A stretch of DNA of 11,441 nucleotides from NCBI GenBank assembly GCA_016297555.1, contig JAEDGK010000066.1, positions 1 to 11,441 of the forward strand, read 5' to 3'. Below the pieces are notes generated by a model. The model saw only the letters and a list, made by a program, of their open reading frames with translations, did no database searches and was not told where the DNA came from. A program made the position numbers and the translations under genes. Source of the stretch: Clostridiaceae bacterium. Its GTDB lineage: Bacteria; Bacillota; Clostridia; Oscillospirales; Acutalibacteraceae. Positions 6,294 through 11,423 of this stretch are shown piece by piece; the stretch's first letter is position 1, and every line of letters begins with the position of its first letter.

Positions 6294-7309
6294 AAATACT
6301 TGTTACGGGCGGAGCGGGTTTTATAGGCTGTAATTTTATTTATTATATGCTTAATAAGTATCCCGACTACGAAATAGTTTGCCTTGACGCTCTGACTTAT
6401 GCGGGAAATCTCAAAAGCCTGTCAGTAGCTGTTGCAAATCCGAAGTTCAAATTTGTAAAAGGCAGTATCTCCGACAAAGATTTTGTAGACAGACTTTTTA
6501 AAAGTGAAAGCTTTGATATCGTTGTAAATTTTGCCGCCGAAAGCCATGTTGACCGTTCAATAGAAAATCCGTTTATTTTTCTTGAAACCAATATTATGGG
6601 CACCGCTTGCTTGCTTGAAGCAAGCAAAAAATACGGCGTTAAAAGATATCATCAGGTTTCTACCGACGAGGTTTACGGAGATTTGCCGCTTGACAGACCC
6701 GATATTTTCTTTACAGAAAAAACAAATCTTTCGGCTTCAAGCCCATATTCGGCGTCAAAAGCCTCCGCAGATCTTTTAACGCTTGCTTATCACCGAACCT
6801 ACGGATTGCCCGTGACGATTTCGCGCTGTTCAAATAATTACGGACCTTATCAGTTCCCCGAGAAGCTTATTCCGCTAATGATTATGAAAGCGCTTGCGGA
6901 CGAGAGCCTTCCCGTTTACGGCAACGGACTTAATGTCAGAGATTGGCTTTATGTTGAGGATCATTGCAGAGCTATTGATTTAATTATCCATAACGGCAAG
7001 GTTGGCGAAATTTATAATGTAGGCGGTCACAATGAGCGCCGCAACATCGATGTTGTAAAAACCGTTCTCGGTCATCTCTCGAAGCCCGAATCTCTCATAA
7101 CCTATGTTAAAGACAGAGCGGGTCACGATTTGAGATATGCAATTGATCCTGAAAAAATATCTTCTCAGCTCGGTTGGGAGCCTGAAACCTGCTTTGACGA
7201 GGGTATGAAAAAAACCGTTGAATGGTATTTGGAAAATCAAAAATGGGTTGACGATATCAAAAGCGGCGAATATGCCGAATATGCCCGCAGAATATACGGC
7301 GACTCATAA
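6290..7309 (+). CDS. rfbB: dTDP-glucose 4,6-dehydratase
   Basis: This 339-aa extended short-chain dehydrogenase has the NAD-binding motif TGGAGFIG (residues 6-13), the NFAAESHVDRSI signature (80-91), the catalytic STDEVYGD segment (124-131, with the T-D-E triad at 125-127) and the active-site pair Y153 and K157 in SPYSASKASADL. The sequence SNNYGPYQFPEKLIPL is diagnostic of the RfbB/RmlB group. It converts dTDP-glucose to dTDP-4-keto-6-deoxyglucose, the second step toward dTDP-rhamnose and other deoxysugars for cell-surface glycans. AAAGGAGG (6275-6282) lies 7 nt before the start. The other rml genes (thymidylyltransferase, epimerase, reductase) are not in the window, so this gene is detached from the usual cluster. 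Confidence 0.95.
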   Translation: MKILVTGGAGFIGCNFIYYMLNKYPDYEIVCLDALTYAGNLKSLSVAVANPKFKFVKGSISDKDFVDRLFKSESFDIVVNFAAESHVDRSIENPFIFLETNIMGTACLLEASKKYGVKRYHQVSTDEVYGDLPLDRPDIFFTEKTNLSASSPYSASKASADLLTLAYHRTYGLPVTISRCSNNYGPYQFPEKLIPLMIMKALADESLPVYGNGLNVRDWLYVEDHCRAIDLIIHNGKVGEIYNVGGHNERRNIDVVKTVLGHLSKPESLITYVKDRAGHDLRYAIDPEKISSQLGWEPETCFDEGMKKTVEWYLENQKWVDDIKSGEYAEYARRIYGDS

Positions 7310-7329
7310 AAGAAAAGCGGTGATTTTTA

Positions 7330-7530
7330 ATGAGTGTTAGGCTCAACGAAGATAAAGAAACAGTTCGAATCATTAAAGAAGGTCTGAAAATGAAAGGCGG
7401 CTATTGTCCTTGCCGTGTTGAAAAAACAGAGGACAATAAATGTATTTGCAAGGAATTCAGAGAGCAAATAGCCGACCCCGAGTTTGAGGGCTACTGCCAC
7501 TGTATGCTTTATTATAAATCAAAGGATTGA
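7330..7530 (+). CDS. Ferredoxin:thioredoxin reductase catalytic-chain-like Fe-S protein
   Basis: The 66-aa protein carries the three-part signature of the FTR catalytic subunit: CPC (C26, C28), CIC (C38, C40) and CHC (C56, H57, C58). In plant and cyanobacterial FTR, the equivalents of C26, C38, C40 and C56 hold a [4Fe-4S] cluster, while C28 and C58 form the disulfide that reduces thioredoxin. Spacing between motifs (9 and 15 residues) differs from classical FTR (16 and 8), and no variable (alpha) chain gene is nearby, so this is the short bacterial/archaeal-type version. GGTGAT (7319-7324) serves as ribosome site. A thioredoxin gene follows 14 nt downstream, which strongly suggests that this protein delivers ferredoxin electrons to it. 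Family assignment is good; electron donor and activity are inferred. Confidence 0.82.
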   Translation: MSVRLNEDKETVRIIKEGLKMKGGYCPCRVEKTEDNKCICKEFREQIADPEFEGYCHCMLYYKSKD

Positions 7531-7544
7531 AAGGAAGATTTGTT

Positions 7545-7856
7545 ATGGCTGTTATAAAACTGACAAAAGATAAATTTGAAAACGAGGTAATAAAATCAGA
7601 TAAGCCCGTTCTTATAGATTTTTCGGCAGTTTGGTGCGGTCCGTGCCGTATGGTTGCCCCGATAGTTGACGAAATTGCAGAGGAAAATCCGCTGATTAAG
7701 GTCTGCAAGGTCGATGTTGACGAAGAACCCGAGCTTGCTCAGGCTTTCGGCGTTTCAAGCATACCCATGCTTGTCGTTGTTAAAAACGGAAAGATAACTG
7801 CTTCGGCAGTCGGAGCAAGACCCAAAGAATCAATTATTTCACTGCTTGATGAGTAA
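7545..7856 (+). CDS. Thioredoxin (second copy, next to the FTR-like protein)
   Basis: This 103-aa thioredoxin has the classical active site WCGPC (W30, C31, C34), the buried D25 in LIDFSAVW, and the cis-proline motif SIPMLVVVKNG. The ATG at 7545 is chosen because AAAGGAAGA (7530-7538) lies 6 nt upstream; an in-frame TTG at 7527 would overlap that site. It follows the FTR-like gene by 14 nt and precedes the rhodanese lipoprotein by 40 nt. The genetic pairing suggests a ferredoxin-fed thioredoxin distinct from the TrxB-fed one at 4585, though cross-reaction with TrxB is possible. Confidence 0.94.
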   Translation: MAVIKLTKDKFENEVIKSDKPVLIDFSAVWCGPCRMVAPIVDEIAEENPLIKVCKVDVDEEPELAQAFGVSSIPMLVVVKNGKITASAVGARPKESIISLLDE

Positions 7857-7896
7857 TTCTTCAATCGTATAAATCAAAATAATCGAGGTAATTGAA

Positions 7897-8304
7897 TTGT
7901 CGTTTAAAAAGTTAATCAAAAAAATTACACTTTCTTTTTTAATCATAACTTCTTTGACCGCGGTTTTTGCGGGCTGTTCCGATAAGGAAGGCGGTTATCA
8001 AAGCATATCCGCACAGGAAGCAAAGAAGTTGATGGATGAGTCGGAAGGATATATTATTCTTGATGTCAGGACTAAGGAGGAATTCGACAGCGGTCACATC
8101 AAGGGCGCAACCCTTATTCCCGATGATCAGATAGGAAAGCTCGCGGAAATAATGCTCAGAGATAAGGATCAGCTTATTTTTGTCTATTGCAGAAGCGGCA
8201 GACGGAGCAAAAATGCCTCGGCGGAGCTTGCGTCAATGGGATACAGCAATATAATAGAATTCGGCGGTATTATAGATTGGCCATATGAAGTTGTAACCGA
8301 CTGA
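7897..8304 (+). CDS. Rhodanese-like lipoprotein
   Basis: The 135-aa protein starts with a lipoprotein signal: basic MSFKKLIKK, a hydrophobic stretch (about residues 10-25) and the lipobox FAGC with C27 as the lipidation site (Phe at -3 is less usual). The mature part is a single rhodanese domain: ILDVRTKEEFDSGHIKGA (54-71) and the active-site loop CRSGRRS with C98. Rhodaneses carry sulfur as a persulfide on this cysteine; here the domain would sit on the outer face of the membrane, so sulfur transfer or thiol redox chemistry at the surface is likely but undefined. The start is TTG at 7897, supported by GAGGT 7 nt upstream and by the signal peptide beginning directly there; there is no in-frame ATG that keeps the signal. 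It follows thioredoxin in the same operon. Confidence 0.87.
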   Translation: MSFKKLIKKITLSFLIITSLTAVFAGCSDKEGGYQSISAQEAKKLMDESEGYIILDVRTKEEFDSGHIKGATLIPDDQIGKLAEIMLRDKDQLIFVYCRSGRRSKNASAELASMGYSNIIEFGGIIDWPYEVVTD

Positions 8305-8331
8305 TTTTTTGCCTGTGTCAGGAGAAACATT

Positions 8332-8514
8332 ATGAACGAAAAAAAGAAACTTGCGTTCATTTTAGGAGCGGCCGACGGATACTTATATAAATATGATATC
8401 AAAAACGGCAAATCGGAAAAGTATTTTGCAGGCGCGCCGATATTAGGTAAAGCCGCTGTTGACGAAAGCGGAATAACCGTTGCGCTGTTTGACGGCAGAA
8501 TAGTAAAGTTTTAA
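8332..8514 (+). CDS. 60-aa protein resembling one PQQ-type beta-propeller blade
   Basis: AGGAGA (8320-8325) lies 6 nt before the ATG, so translation is plausible. The sequence AADGYLYKYDIKNGKSEKYF followed by DESGITVALFDGRIVKF has the (A/S)xDGxLYxxDxxxG pattern of PQQ-like propeller repeats, with slightly more than one blade present. A lone blade cannot form a propeller. It may therefore be a small independent protein that oligomerises, or the surviving end of a longer gene. There is no signal peptide. It is the last gene of the operon, 27 nt after the rhodanese stop, and is followed by a GC-rich hairpin. The function is unknown. Confidence 0.6.
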   Translation: MNEKKKLAFILGAADGYLYKYDIKNGKSEKYFAGAPILGKAAVDESGITVALFDGRIVKF

Positions 8515-8524
8515 ATCATTCTTC

Positions 8525-8555
8525 GCCCCGCCGATAAAGGGCGGGGCTTGCCTTT
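8525..8555 (+). terminator. GC-rich hairpin ending the exonuclease-to-propeller operon
   Basis: GCCCCGCC (8525-8532) pairs perfectly with GGCGGGGC (8540-8547) around a 7-nt loop, 10 nt after the last stop. The following tract TTGCCTTTG is a poor U-run, so termination may be partial. Confidence 0.65.
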
Positions 8556-8568
8556 GCCGTTATTTTGC

Positions 8569-8597
8569 TTGACAAAATCGCCTTTGCGTGATAATAT
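8569..8597 (+). promoter_or_regulatory. Promoter of tRNA-Leu
   Basis: A perfect TTGACA (8569-8574) is followed by TGATAATAT. GATAAT gives a 15-nt spacer and TAATAT a 17-nt spacer; which -10 is used is unclear. The position, about 15-20 nt before the mature tRNA 5' end, is typical. Confidence 0.75.
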
Positions 8598-8612
8598 CTT
8601 TTCGTAATAAAA

Positions 8613-8696
8613 GCACCTGTGGCGGAATTGGCAGACGCGCCGGATTTAGGATCCGGTATCTTCGATGTGCAGGTTCAAGTCCTGTCAGGTGCACCA
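8613..8696 (+). tRNA. tRNA-Leu, anticodon TAG
   Basis: The 84-nt gene includes an encoded CCA. The acceptor stem is GCACCTG / CAGGTGC with discriminator A. The anticodon arm is CCGGA-TTTAGGA-TCCGG, with TAG at anticodon positions 34-36, reading leucine CUA/CUN codons. A short extra stem (ATC/GAT) in the variable region fits a class II tRNA, and the T arm reads GCAGG-TTCAAGT-CCTGT. The 3' 22 nt (8675-8696) recur exactly at 8830-8851. Confidence 0.97.
8675..8696 (+). repeat. Left copy of the 22-nt direct repeat (tRNA-Leu 3' end, attB-like)
   Basis: This is the T loop, T-stem 3' half, acceptor 3' half and CCA of tRNA-Leu. The match to 8830-8851 stops at the base 5' of it (T in the tRNA, G in the copy). 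A repeat of this length at a tRNA 3' end is the usual form of a tyrosine-integrase attachment core, which is the inference here. Confidence 0.75.
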
Positions 8697-8740
8697 AAAG
8701 CACAAACCATCCGTCAGGACGGCTTGTGCTTTTCTTCTTT
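8697..8740 (+). terminator. Terminator of tRNA-Leu
   Basis: AAAGCACAA (8697-8705) pairs with TTGTGCTTT (8724-8732). An inner hairpin CCGT-CAGG-ACGG stacks on it, and a TTTCTTCTTT tract overlaps and follows. Confidence 0.85.
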
Positions 8741-8743
8741 CAT

Positions 8744-8851
8744 GCAGGACTTGAAGGACGAGCGGTACAGAGCAACGCTCCGGGGGAGCGTTGTGACCGC
8801 GAGCGACCAAGCGCCCGCAGGCGAGCGAGTCAAGTCCTGTCAGGTGCACCA
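8744..8851 (+). repeat. Structured tRNA-Leu-derived element with a 22-nt copy of the tRNA 3' end
   Basis: The right end (8830-8851) is an exact copy of tRNA positions 8675-8696, from the T loop through CCA, at a distance of 155 bp. The left end, CAGGACTTGA (8745-8754), is the reverse complement of TCAAGTCCTG in that copy (8830-8839), so the element is closed by a 10-bp stem. Inside lie a hairpin CAACGCTCC-GGG-GGAGCGTTG (8773-8793), an outer GCGGT/ACCGC pairing, and a smaller CGCC-CGCA-GGCG hairpin. The interior is much more GC-rich than its surroundings. It could be the footprint of an integration at a tRNA 3' end, a dispersed palindromic repeat that copies tRNA ends, or a structured RNA co-transcribed with tRNA-Leu. 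No integrase gene is in the window. The apparent protein-coding frames here are translations of the tRNA. Confidence 0.7.
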
Positions 8852-8859
8852 TACAGTAT

Positions 8860-8904
8860 AAATCCGAACCTTTTAGCAATCGGCGAAGGGTTCGGATTTT
8901 GTTG
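8860..8904 (+). terminator. Terminator-like hairpin after the tRNA-derived element
   Basis: AAATCCGAACC (8860-8870) pairs perfectly with GGTTCGGATTT (8889-8899) over 11 bp around an 18-nt loop and runs into TTTTGTTG. It could end read-through transcripts from tRNA-Leu and the element. Confidence 0.6.
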
Positions 8905-8987
8905 ATGAAAACCTTACAGCTAAGTTTGAAAAAGACTTTGAAGCTCCCGACAAAAATGAGATTGGCTTTTTTGCCGAAAAGTTATAA
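8877..8987 (+). pseudogene. Possible 3' remnant of a gene on the plus strand
   Basis: After a stop at 8874, this frame is open to TAA at 8985-8987 and reads with a protein-like, Asp/Glu/Lys/Phe-rich composition: DFVDENLTAKFEKDFEAP then DKNEIGFFAEKL. There is no start codon with a ribosome site, and the upstream part is replaced by the hairpin and the tRNA-derived element. It may be the truncated end of a gene cut by insertion or deletion. I recognise no family, and a chance open frame is possible. Confidence 0.25.
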
Positions 8988-9104
8988 TAAATCGATTATA
9001 TGTTTTAGCTCGGAGGACAATTTTAAGTTACTTTTATCGGTTTCTTCCAAAAGCTGAATCGGGTAGTTTACCGCGCATTCGGAATCTTGGTAACCGGCAA
9101 CAGA
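8982..9104 (-). pseudogene. Possible C-terminal remnant of a gene on the minus strand
   Basis: On the minus strand a frame of 40 codons, just after an upstream stop (9105-9107), reads SVAGYQDSECAVNYPIQLL and continues EETDKSNLKLSSELKHIIDLL to a TAA. The helical ending looks protein-like, but there is no start codon or ribosome site. It converges on, and slightly overlaps, the plus-strand remnant; at most one or both are decayed genes. No family recognised. Confidence 0.22.
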
Positions 9105-9124
9105 TTAGTTATAACGATTGAATA

Positions 9125-9167
9125 TAAAGCAAAAAGAGAAGGTTCGTTTTTGAGCCTTCTCTTTTGC
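9125..9167 (-). terminator. Terminator of proS
   Basis: On the minus strand GAGAAGGCTC pairs with GAACCTTCTC (one G-T pair; stem at 9136-9145 and 9152-9161, extendable outward through A-T pairs) and is followed by TTTTTGCTTT. It lies about 20 nt past the proS stop. Confidence 0.88.
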
Positions 9168-9183
9168 GGTTTAAGCAGATTTA

Positions 9184-10899
9184 TTATTTGAGCCTTTCCT
9201 CAATCATATTTTTAACGGTTTCGATAACCTTATCAACCTCTACCGTCATACTTACTGTCTTATCTCTTGTGACGATTTCGCAAACGCCTTCCTTGAGATT
9301 TCTCGGGCTGACAATAACTCTGACGGGAACTCCGAGCAGGTCAGCATCGGAAAACATTGCGCCGGGTCTGATGTTTCTGTCATCGTATATAACTTCCATT
9401 CTGTCATCGAGCATCTTCTGATAAAGTGAATCTGCAACGCCTTTACATTCGCTGTCATCAGCTCTCAGGCAGCATATCTGAACATGCCACGGAGCGATTG
9501 ACATCGGCCAAATTGGGCCGTATTCGTCATGGTGAGCTTCGCATACGGAAGCAGCAAGTCTGCCGACGCCTATACCGTAACAGCCCATAATGGGATACTG
9601 CAAATTTCCGTCGCTGTCAAGATACTGCATACCCATTGATTTTGTGTATTTTGTGCCGAGCTGGAAGATGTTGCCGACCTCAATGCCTCTTGAAATTGTG
9701 ATGCTGTGCTTGCCGCATTTCGGGCAGATGCCGCCCTCTTTGATTTTAGCGAGGTCAATATATTCAACCTCGCCGATATCACGGCTGATTTTAAGCCCCG
9801 TATAGTGATGCTCGGGTTTGTTTGCGCCGCAGGAAAGATTGTGAGTGTTTTCAAGGGATTTATCAAAAAGAACGGTAAACTTTTCTCTGTCCATACCGTA
9901 AGGTCCGATAAATCCGGCAAAAAGTCCGCAATCATCGGTAATAACACCGGGATGAACCGCCTCGCCGAGATAATTCGTCAGCTTGGTTTCGTTAACATCA
10001 AGGTCGCCTCTGATGAAAATAACAACATATTCATCGGTCATATTTTTCTGATAAACTACCGCTTTACAGGATTCTTCAAGCGGAGTTTTCAGGAAATTGC
10101 AGATATCTTCAATTGTGTGAATATCGGGAGTATAAACGAGCTTGAGCTCCTCGTCAGCGCCCTCACATTTGTTTTCAACAATGCTCGCGGCGGCTTCCAT
10201 ATTGGCTCTGTAATCACACTCGGAGCAAACGGCTATCGAATCCTCGCCGACGGGGGAGAGAAGCATATATTCGTGAGATACACTGCCGCCCATCATTCCC
10301 GAGTCGGAAGCAACGGTTATAACTTCGGGAATTCCCGCTCTTGCAAAAATTCGCTCGTAAGCTTTGTAGCATATGTCGTAATATCTTTCGAGATCCTCCT
10401 GAGAGGTGTGGAAAGAATAAGCGTCTTTCATTGTAAATTCACGAACTCTGATAAGTCCGCCTCTGGGGCGCGCCTCATCGCGGAATTTCGTCTGAACCTG
10501 ATAAATCATAAAGGGATATTTAGTATAGCTGTTGGCATATTCTCTTACAAGCTGAACAGCCGCTTCCTCGTGGGTCATTCCGAGAACCATCGGAGCGTCG
10601 TTTCTGTCGGTGAATCGAAGCAGCTCACTGCCTATGCTGTCATATCTGCCGGACTCAGCCCAAAGAGACGCAGGCATAACAACGGGGAACTGGACTTCCT
10701 GACCGTCAATGGCGTCCATTTCCTCACGGATAATATTCTCAATTTTTCTTGTTATGCGTCTGAGAGGCATAAAAGAAGAATAAATGCCGTTTGCAACATT
10801 CTTCATATAACCGCCTCTGAGCATAAGAGCGTGGCTGTCAATCACGCAGTCCGAAGGCTTTTCTTTAAAGCGTTCACCTGCAAGTTTGTCAATTTTCAT
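9184..10899 (-). CDS. proS: Prolyl-tRNA synthetase, bacterial type
   Basis: This 571-aa class II synthetase charges tRNA-Pro. Visible class II signatures are the motif-1 region ANGIYSSFMPLRRITRKIE, LGMTHEEA (residues 106-113), motif 2 TKFRDEARPRGGLIRVREF followed by TMKDAYSFH (137-164), and motif 3 GCYGIGVGRLAASV, with an anticodon-binding domain at the C-terminus. The length and the long segment between motifs 2 and 3 fit the bacterial form with the INS editing domain that removes Ala-tRNA-Pro. Two CxxC pairs (CSECDYRANME and CPKCGK) are present. The start at 10899 is fixed by GGAGGTAG (10914-10907) upstream; the reading frame continues to 11163 only because the T-box leader lacks stops. It is monocistronic on this strand. 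Confidence 0.97.
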   Translation of the reverse strand: MKIDKLAGERFKEKPSDCVIDSHALMLRGGYMKNVANGIYSSFMPLRRITRKIENIIREEMDAIDGQEVQFPVVMPASLWAESGRYDSIGSELLRFTDRNDAPMVLGMTHEEAAVQLVREYANSYTKYPFMIYQVQTKFRDEARPRGGLIRVREFTMKDAYSFHTSQEDLERYYDICYKAYERIFARAGIPEVITVASDSGMMGGSVSHEYMLLSPVGEDSIAVCSECDYRANMEAAASIVENKCEGADEELKLVYTPDIHTIEDICNFLKTPLEESCKAVVYQKNMTDEYVVIFIRGDLDVNETKLTNYLGEAVHPGVITDDCGLFAGFIGPYGMDREKFTVLFDKSLENTHNLSCGANKPEHHYTGLKISRDIGEVEYIDLAKIKEGGICPKCGKHSITISRGIEVGNIFQLGTKYTKSMGMQYLDSDGNLQYPIMGCYGIGVGRLAASVCEAHHDEYGPIWPMSIAPWHVQICCLRADDSECKGVADSLYQKMLDDRMEVIYDDRNIRPGAMFSDADLLGVPVRVIVSPRNLKEGVCEIVTRDKTVSMTVEVDKVIETVKNMIEERLK

Positions 10900-10914
10900 T
10901 TTGAAACTACCTCC

Positions 10915-11178
10915 AATAAAAAATAATGCCCCTGAGCCAAACGGCTCGGGACAAACATCATGGTCTGCGGTACCACCCGAGTTCGGAAAAAATCCGCTCT
11001 CTATGTCAAAAAATTTTGACTTCCCTGTAACGGCGGAAAGACCGGCGGGGCTTACTATAAATTTCGGCCTGCGGCTCAAAGATGGGTTCAGCGCCGCCGA
11101 ATAAGGGCTTTCACCTGCCGCCCTCTCTCTGGAATACGAAAGACGCTTACTGTTTCTTATCATAGCTTTTGATTATTG
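10915..11178 (-). promoter_or_regulatory. T-box leader of proS (tRNA-Pro responsive, specifier CCC)
   Basis: The minus-strand leader has the T-box hallmarks in order. They are the AGAGAGAG motif (11130-11123) at the base of Stem I, a GGTGAAAGCC segment, the specifier region TGAACCCATC (11090-11081) with CCC (Pro) at 11086-11084, a hairpin GTCAAAATTTTTTGAC, and the conserved GGGTGGTACCGC (10978-10967). The TGGT in the last motif pairs with ACCA of uncharged tRNA-Pro. CTCGGG just at the T-box 5' side can pair with CCCGAG in the terminator, giving mutually exclusive antiterminator and terminator. Uncharged tRNA-Pro is expected to switch proS on. The 5' end is estimated from the promoter. Confidence 0.93.
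10917..10953 (-). terminator. T-box leader terminator of proS
   Basis: On the minus strand TGTCCCGAGCC-GTTT-GGCTCAGGGGCA forms the stem (core GAGCC/GGCTC with flanking C/G pairs and a bulged A) and is followed by TTATTTTTT. It overlaps the 3' side of the antiterminator. Confidence 0.88.
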
Positions 11179-11184
11179 ATAAAT

Positions 11185-11213
11185 ATTTTACAACAAGGTG
11201 CGGCAAATGTCAA
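11185..11213 (-). promoter_or_regulatory. Sigma-A promoter of the proS T-box transcript
   Basis: On the minus strand a perfect TTGACA (11213-11208), 17 nt and TAAAAT (11190-11185). It sits where the T-box leader would start. Confidence 0.9.
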
Positions 11214-11284
11214 CGAAATTTTTTTCAAAGATTGAGAGAAAGTCAGTTTTTGAAGCCGTTGTACAGAATACACAAAATTATTTT

Positions 11285-11322
11285 TTGACATTACGCGTAT
11301 TGTTGTAAATATATACAACAAT
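11285..11322 (+). promoter_or_regulatory. Candidate plus-strand promoter overlapped by a 24-bp palindrome
   Basis: TTGACA (11285-11290) is followed after 17 nt by AATATA (11308-11313), a moderate -10. An inverted repeat ATTGTTGTA-(6 nt)-TACAACAAT (11299-11307 and 11314-11322) is perfect over 9-bp arms and nearly perfect (11 of 12) over 24 bp, centred on the -10. This is the usual geometry of a repressor operator. The regulated gene would be beyond the right edge. The regulator is unknown. Confidence 0.6.
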
Positions 11323-11390
11323 TCATATTTTATTTAAAAATAGACAAAAAAGTTAAAATGTATGGAATTGCTGTTACAAAAACAGTTGAT

Positions 11391-11423
11391 TTGATTGCTA
11401 AAATATGCTAAATTATAAGCATA
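11391..11423 (+). promoter_or_regulatory. Second candidate plus-strand promoter with an inverted repeat over the -10
   Basis: TTGATT (11391-11396), 17 nt, TATAAG (11414-11419). The -10 lies in a short inverted repeat TATGCT-(8 nt)-AGCATA (11404-11409 and 11418-11423). Together with the upstream promoter it suggests a regulated gene starting after 11441. No gene begins between 11214 and 11441; the short frame starting at ATG 11358 has only 17 codons and no ribosome site. Confidence 0.5.

Noticed and set aside
8675..8851. A CRISPR array, because of the repeated 22-mer
   Set aside because: There are only two direct copies and one inverted partial copy, one copy is a functional tRNA, and there are no regular spacers or cas genes.
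8588..8905. Open frames over tRNA-Leu giving peptides such as AELADAPDLGSG and VLSGAP
   Set aside because: These are translations of the tRNA itself and its copied 3' end, a common source of spurious hypothetical proteins.
9706..10926. A 406-codon open frame on the plus strand opposite proS
   Set aside because: It lies entirely antisense to proS, whose synthetase motifs are unmistakable; the translation has no recognisable family, no good ribosome site and strange composition.
10900..11163. An N-terminal extension of ProS by 88 residues
   Set aside because: The extension is the T-box leader read as protein. The ATG at 10899 has a strong ribosome site and matches the normal ProS N-terminus.
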